A stretch of DNA of 35,163 nt from an uncultured Lachnospiraceae bacterium (lineage in GTDB: Bacteria; Bacillota; Clostridia; Lachnospirales; Lachnospiraceae), in assembly GCA_934437985.1 (NCBI GenBank), contig CAKSBI010000025.1, forward strand, positions 1 to 35,163, read 5' to 3'. Made by a program: the position numbers and the translations under genes. Shown here in pieces: positions 33,798 to 35,163 of the stretch; positions within the stretch are counted from its first letter, which is position 1; each line of letters opens with the position of its first letter. The notes under the pieces are model-generated. The model saw only the letters and a program-made list of their open reading frames with translations, searched no databases and had not been told where the DNA came from.

Positions 33798-34109
33798 TTA
33801 TTCAGTAAAACTTATATTTTTCATAAACAATTCGTTGCGGCTTTGAATGTAGTAGAAAACTATATCATTTATAGAATCACTACGGTCCTGCCTTAATTTG
33901 TTGTGAGCATCTGAAAGCTCTTTATCAGTAATTTTGGGATAGACCACTCTGACTATTGTATCAAATACTTCCTCTGCGAATTCGATGGAATCTGTATCCA
34001 GATATATTCGGATGTTCTGATCATAGAGGAAATCACTTGTGCTGACAACATCAATGGATGTATAGTATAACAGCAGACCGCCGATAAAGCAATAAAAATT
34101 TAGGTGCAA
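33798..34109 (-). CDS. Hypothetical protein, probably N-terminally truncated (103 aa or shorter)
   Basis: The recognisable-looking part is IRIYLDTDSIEFAEEVFDTI, VRVVYPKITDKELSDAHNKL and RSDSINDIVFYYIQSRNELF, a soluble helix-rich sequence I cannot assign to a family. The first 30 residues (MHLNFYCFIGGLLLYYTSID) come from AT-rich DNA touching the IS3-type remnant, and there is no clear ribosome binding site. The true 5' end may have been lost when the insertion sequence arrived. It is followed closely by the Uma2 gene. Confidence 0.4.
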   Translation of the reverse strand: MHLNFYCFIGGLLLYYTSIDVVSTSDFLYDQNIRIYLDTDSIEFAEEVFDTIVRVVYPKITDKELSDAHNKLRQDRSDSINDIVFYYIQSRNELFMKNISFTE

Positions 34110-34443
34110 AGCTGCTTGGAATCAACCGTACCAGTGTGTATTACGGTGTACTCCCTGTTTCTCAGAAAGAATTGGAATACAAAGCTATCATTGACCATCT
34201 GCATACGGATAATCCTGCCTGGGGAGCCTGTCAGATGTCTGCCCAGCTTAAACTACGCGGATATCAGGTTGGTCGCAGTAAAGCAGGCAAAAGTTTGTCC
34301 ATATCTGCTTCGTAACGCAGTCATAGACCGTCCCAATCAGGCATGGTCGATTGACAATTACATACATTCCAATGAAGCACGGATTTCTTTACCTGACAGC
34401 CATTATCGACTGGTACAACCGTTGCCATTTCTTTACCTCCTGA
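34106..34443 (+). pseudogene. Remnant of an IS3-family orfB transposase
   Basis: Pieces of one transposase in two or three frames. Frame A from 34106: KLLGINRTSVYYGVLPVSQ, then AIIDHLHTDNPAWGACQMSA and QLKLRGYQVGRSKAG. Frame B from about 34280: KQAKVCPYLLRNAVIDRPNQ, AWSID. After one extra A near 34352, frame C continues ITYIPMKHGFLYLTAIIDWY, NRCHFFTS, stop at 34441. An out-of-frame internal deletion at the GRSKA/KQAK joint and the single-base insertion both kill it. It also lacks the rest of the DDE catalytic domain after DWY. It was typical of IS3/IS150-like elements. No terminal inverted repeats were identified. Confidence 0.75.
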
Positions 34444-34490
34444 CTTTATATCCATACTTTCTATATTGGAATATATTATCTGCTTCCATA

Positions 34491-35163
34491 CTAAAACTCT
34501 AAACTATCCACATTTAACAGAAAATACTTCATTCCTATAATTACAAAGCCTTCATCATTCCTCCACGGCTTTTTAGTTCCGTTTACTATCACGACCTTCT
34601 TAAATGAATCCGGGATATTTCTAAATGAATTAAGTTCCTGTGTCTGTTTTTCCTCAGAAGTCATATCATACGCTACCTGAATATAGTATCTCTGACTGCC
34701 CTGGTTTACTACGAAATCAACCTCTAACTGCTTATGAATTCTCTTTCCTTCACCATTCTTTGCAAAAACATCAACTATACCAACATCCACATTATAACCT
34801 CTGATAAGCAACTCGTTATACACGATATTCTCCATAATGCGAGCAGGCTCCTGCTGTCTGAAATTCAGTCTGGCATTTCTAAGTCCTATATCTGAAAAAT
34901 AGTATTTCAGATTTGCCCCCACATATTTCCTACCTTTAATATCATACCGATCCGCCTTAGAAATCAAAAATGCTTCAGCGAGATAATCTATATGGTTGGA
35001 TATAGTCTTATTGCTGTAATTGATACTCCGTTCACTTTTAAAGGTATTTGATATTTTGGTTGGATTAGTCTGGGCTCCTATTGCAGAAGCGAGAATATCT
35101 ACCAATGTACCTATTTCATCAACATTTTGAATCCTGTTTCGCTCTACTACATCTTTGATGTAA
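34491..35163 (-). CDS. C-terminal part of an AAA ATPase / DUF4143 protein, cut by the window edge
   Basis: The frame is open to the right edge, with YIKDVVERNRIQNVDEIGTL just inside it, so this is the C-terminal two-thirds of a longer protein. Residues VDILASAIGAQTNPTKISNT, SNKTISNHIDYLAEAFLISK, LKYYFSDIGLRNARLNFR, NIVYNELLIRGYNVDVGIVD and QLEVDFVVNQGSQRYYIQVA match DUF4143, the winged-helix plus PD-(D/E)XK-like tail that follows an AAA_14 ATPase domain. The E-(x)n-D-F-x-x-x-Q-V pattern is the nuclease-like core. The ATPase domain would lie beyond the window. Such proteins are common accessory genes of unclear role. Confidence 0.88.
   Translation of the reverse strand, partial: YIKDVVERNRIQNVDEIGTLVDILASAIGAQTNPTKISNTFKSERSINYSNKTISNHIDYLAEAFLISKADRYDIKGRKYVGANLKYYFSDIGLRNARLNFRQQEPARIMENIVYNELLIRGYNVDVGIVDVFAKNGEGKRIHKQLEVDFVVNQGSQRYYIQVAYDMTSEEKQTQELNSFRNIPDSFKKVVIVNGTKKPWRNDEGFVIIGMKYFLLNVDSLEF

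Overview
The window looks like a chromosomal segment of a gut Lachnospiraceae-type Firmicute. The grounds are AT-rich spacers, strong GGAGG-type ribosome binding sites, a Spo0A gene, a gap-pgk-tpiA glycolysis cluster, cell-surface polysaccharidases with Lys-rich Ig-like modules, and a bile salt hydrolase-type gene. The assignment rests on protein recognition by eye, not on a database search.

Layout. 1-6143: carbohydrate island with a secreted glycosyl-hydrolase-like family 10 protein, a cytoplasmic GH95 alpha-L-fucosidase (minus strand) and a secreted GH10 xylanase. 6240-6942: gene debris, with truncated pieces of a macrodomain protein, a pyridoxamine-phosphate-oxidase-like protein and an HprK-like kinase placed head to tail. 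6885-14149: accessory locus on the minus strand, read as LytTR-type regulator, terminator, 1631-aa GLUG/FIVAR/repeat surface protein, 37-39-aa acidic peptide (absent from long-ORF lists), LRR protein with a C-terminal membrane anchor, kinase remnant. 14379-15181: wrecked toxin-antitoxin module interrupted by a decayed IS200-type element. 15251-18601: tpiA, pgk, gap. 18700-25087: glgA, spo0A, degV, an ABC-F protein and a CheX-receiver fusion, all minus strand. 25278-26252: bile salt hydrolase family gene (plus). 26322-30525: BlaR1-like sensor protease, BlaI/MecI-type repressor, a five-copy 33-bp palindromic operator-like array, and an ABC exporter. 30699-32843: secreted tandem-domain esterase. 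32915-35163: small hypotheticals, a Uma2-type nuclease, an IS3-type transposase remnant and the C-terminal part of an AAA/DUF4143 protein running off the edge.

How the parts work together. The xylanase, the esterase and the GHL10 protein carry related Lys-rich Ig-like modules and could act together at the cell surface on arabinoxylan-type fibre, with the intracellular fucosidase trimming imported oligosaccharides. The BlaI/BlaR1 pair with its operator array looks like a self-contained induction circuit whose sensor domain is not a penicillin-binding domain.

The best candidate for an undescribed system is the 6.5-14.1 kb locus. A short acidic peptide with an EDIITTS core sits 18 bp after a giant surface protein and is followed by a hairpin, an LRR membrane protein and an HprK-like kinase. 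This resembles a ribosomally made, modified or signalling peptide locus. In this genome its kinase appears truncated, so the locus may be decaying.
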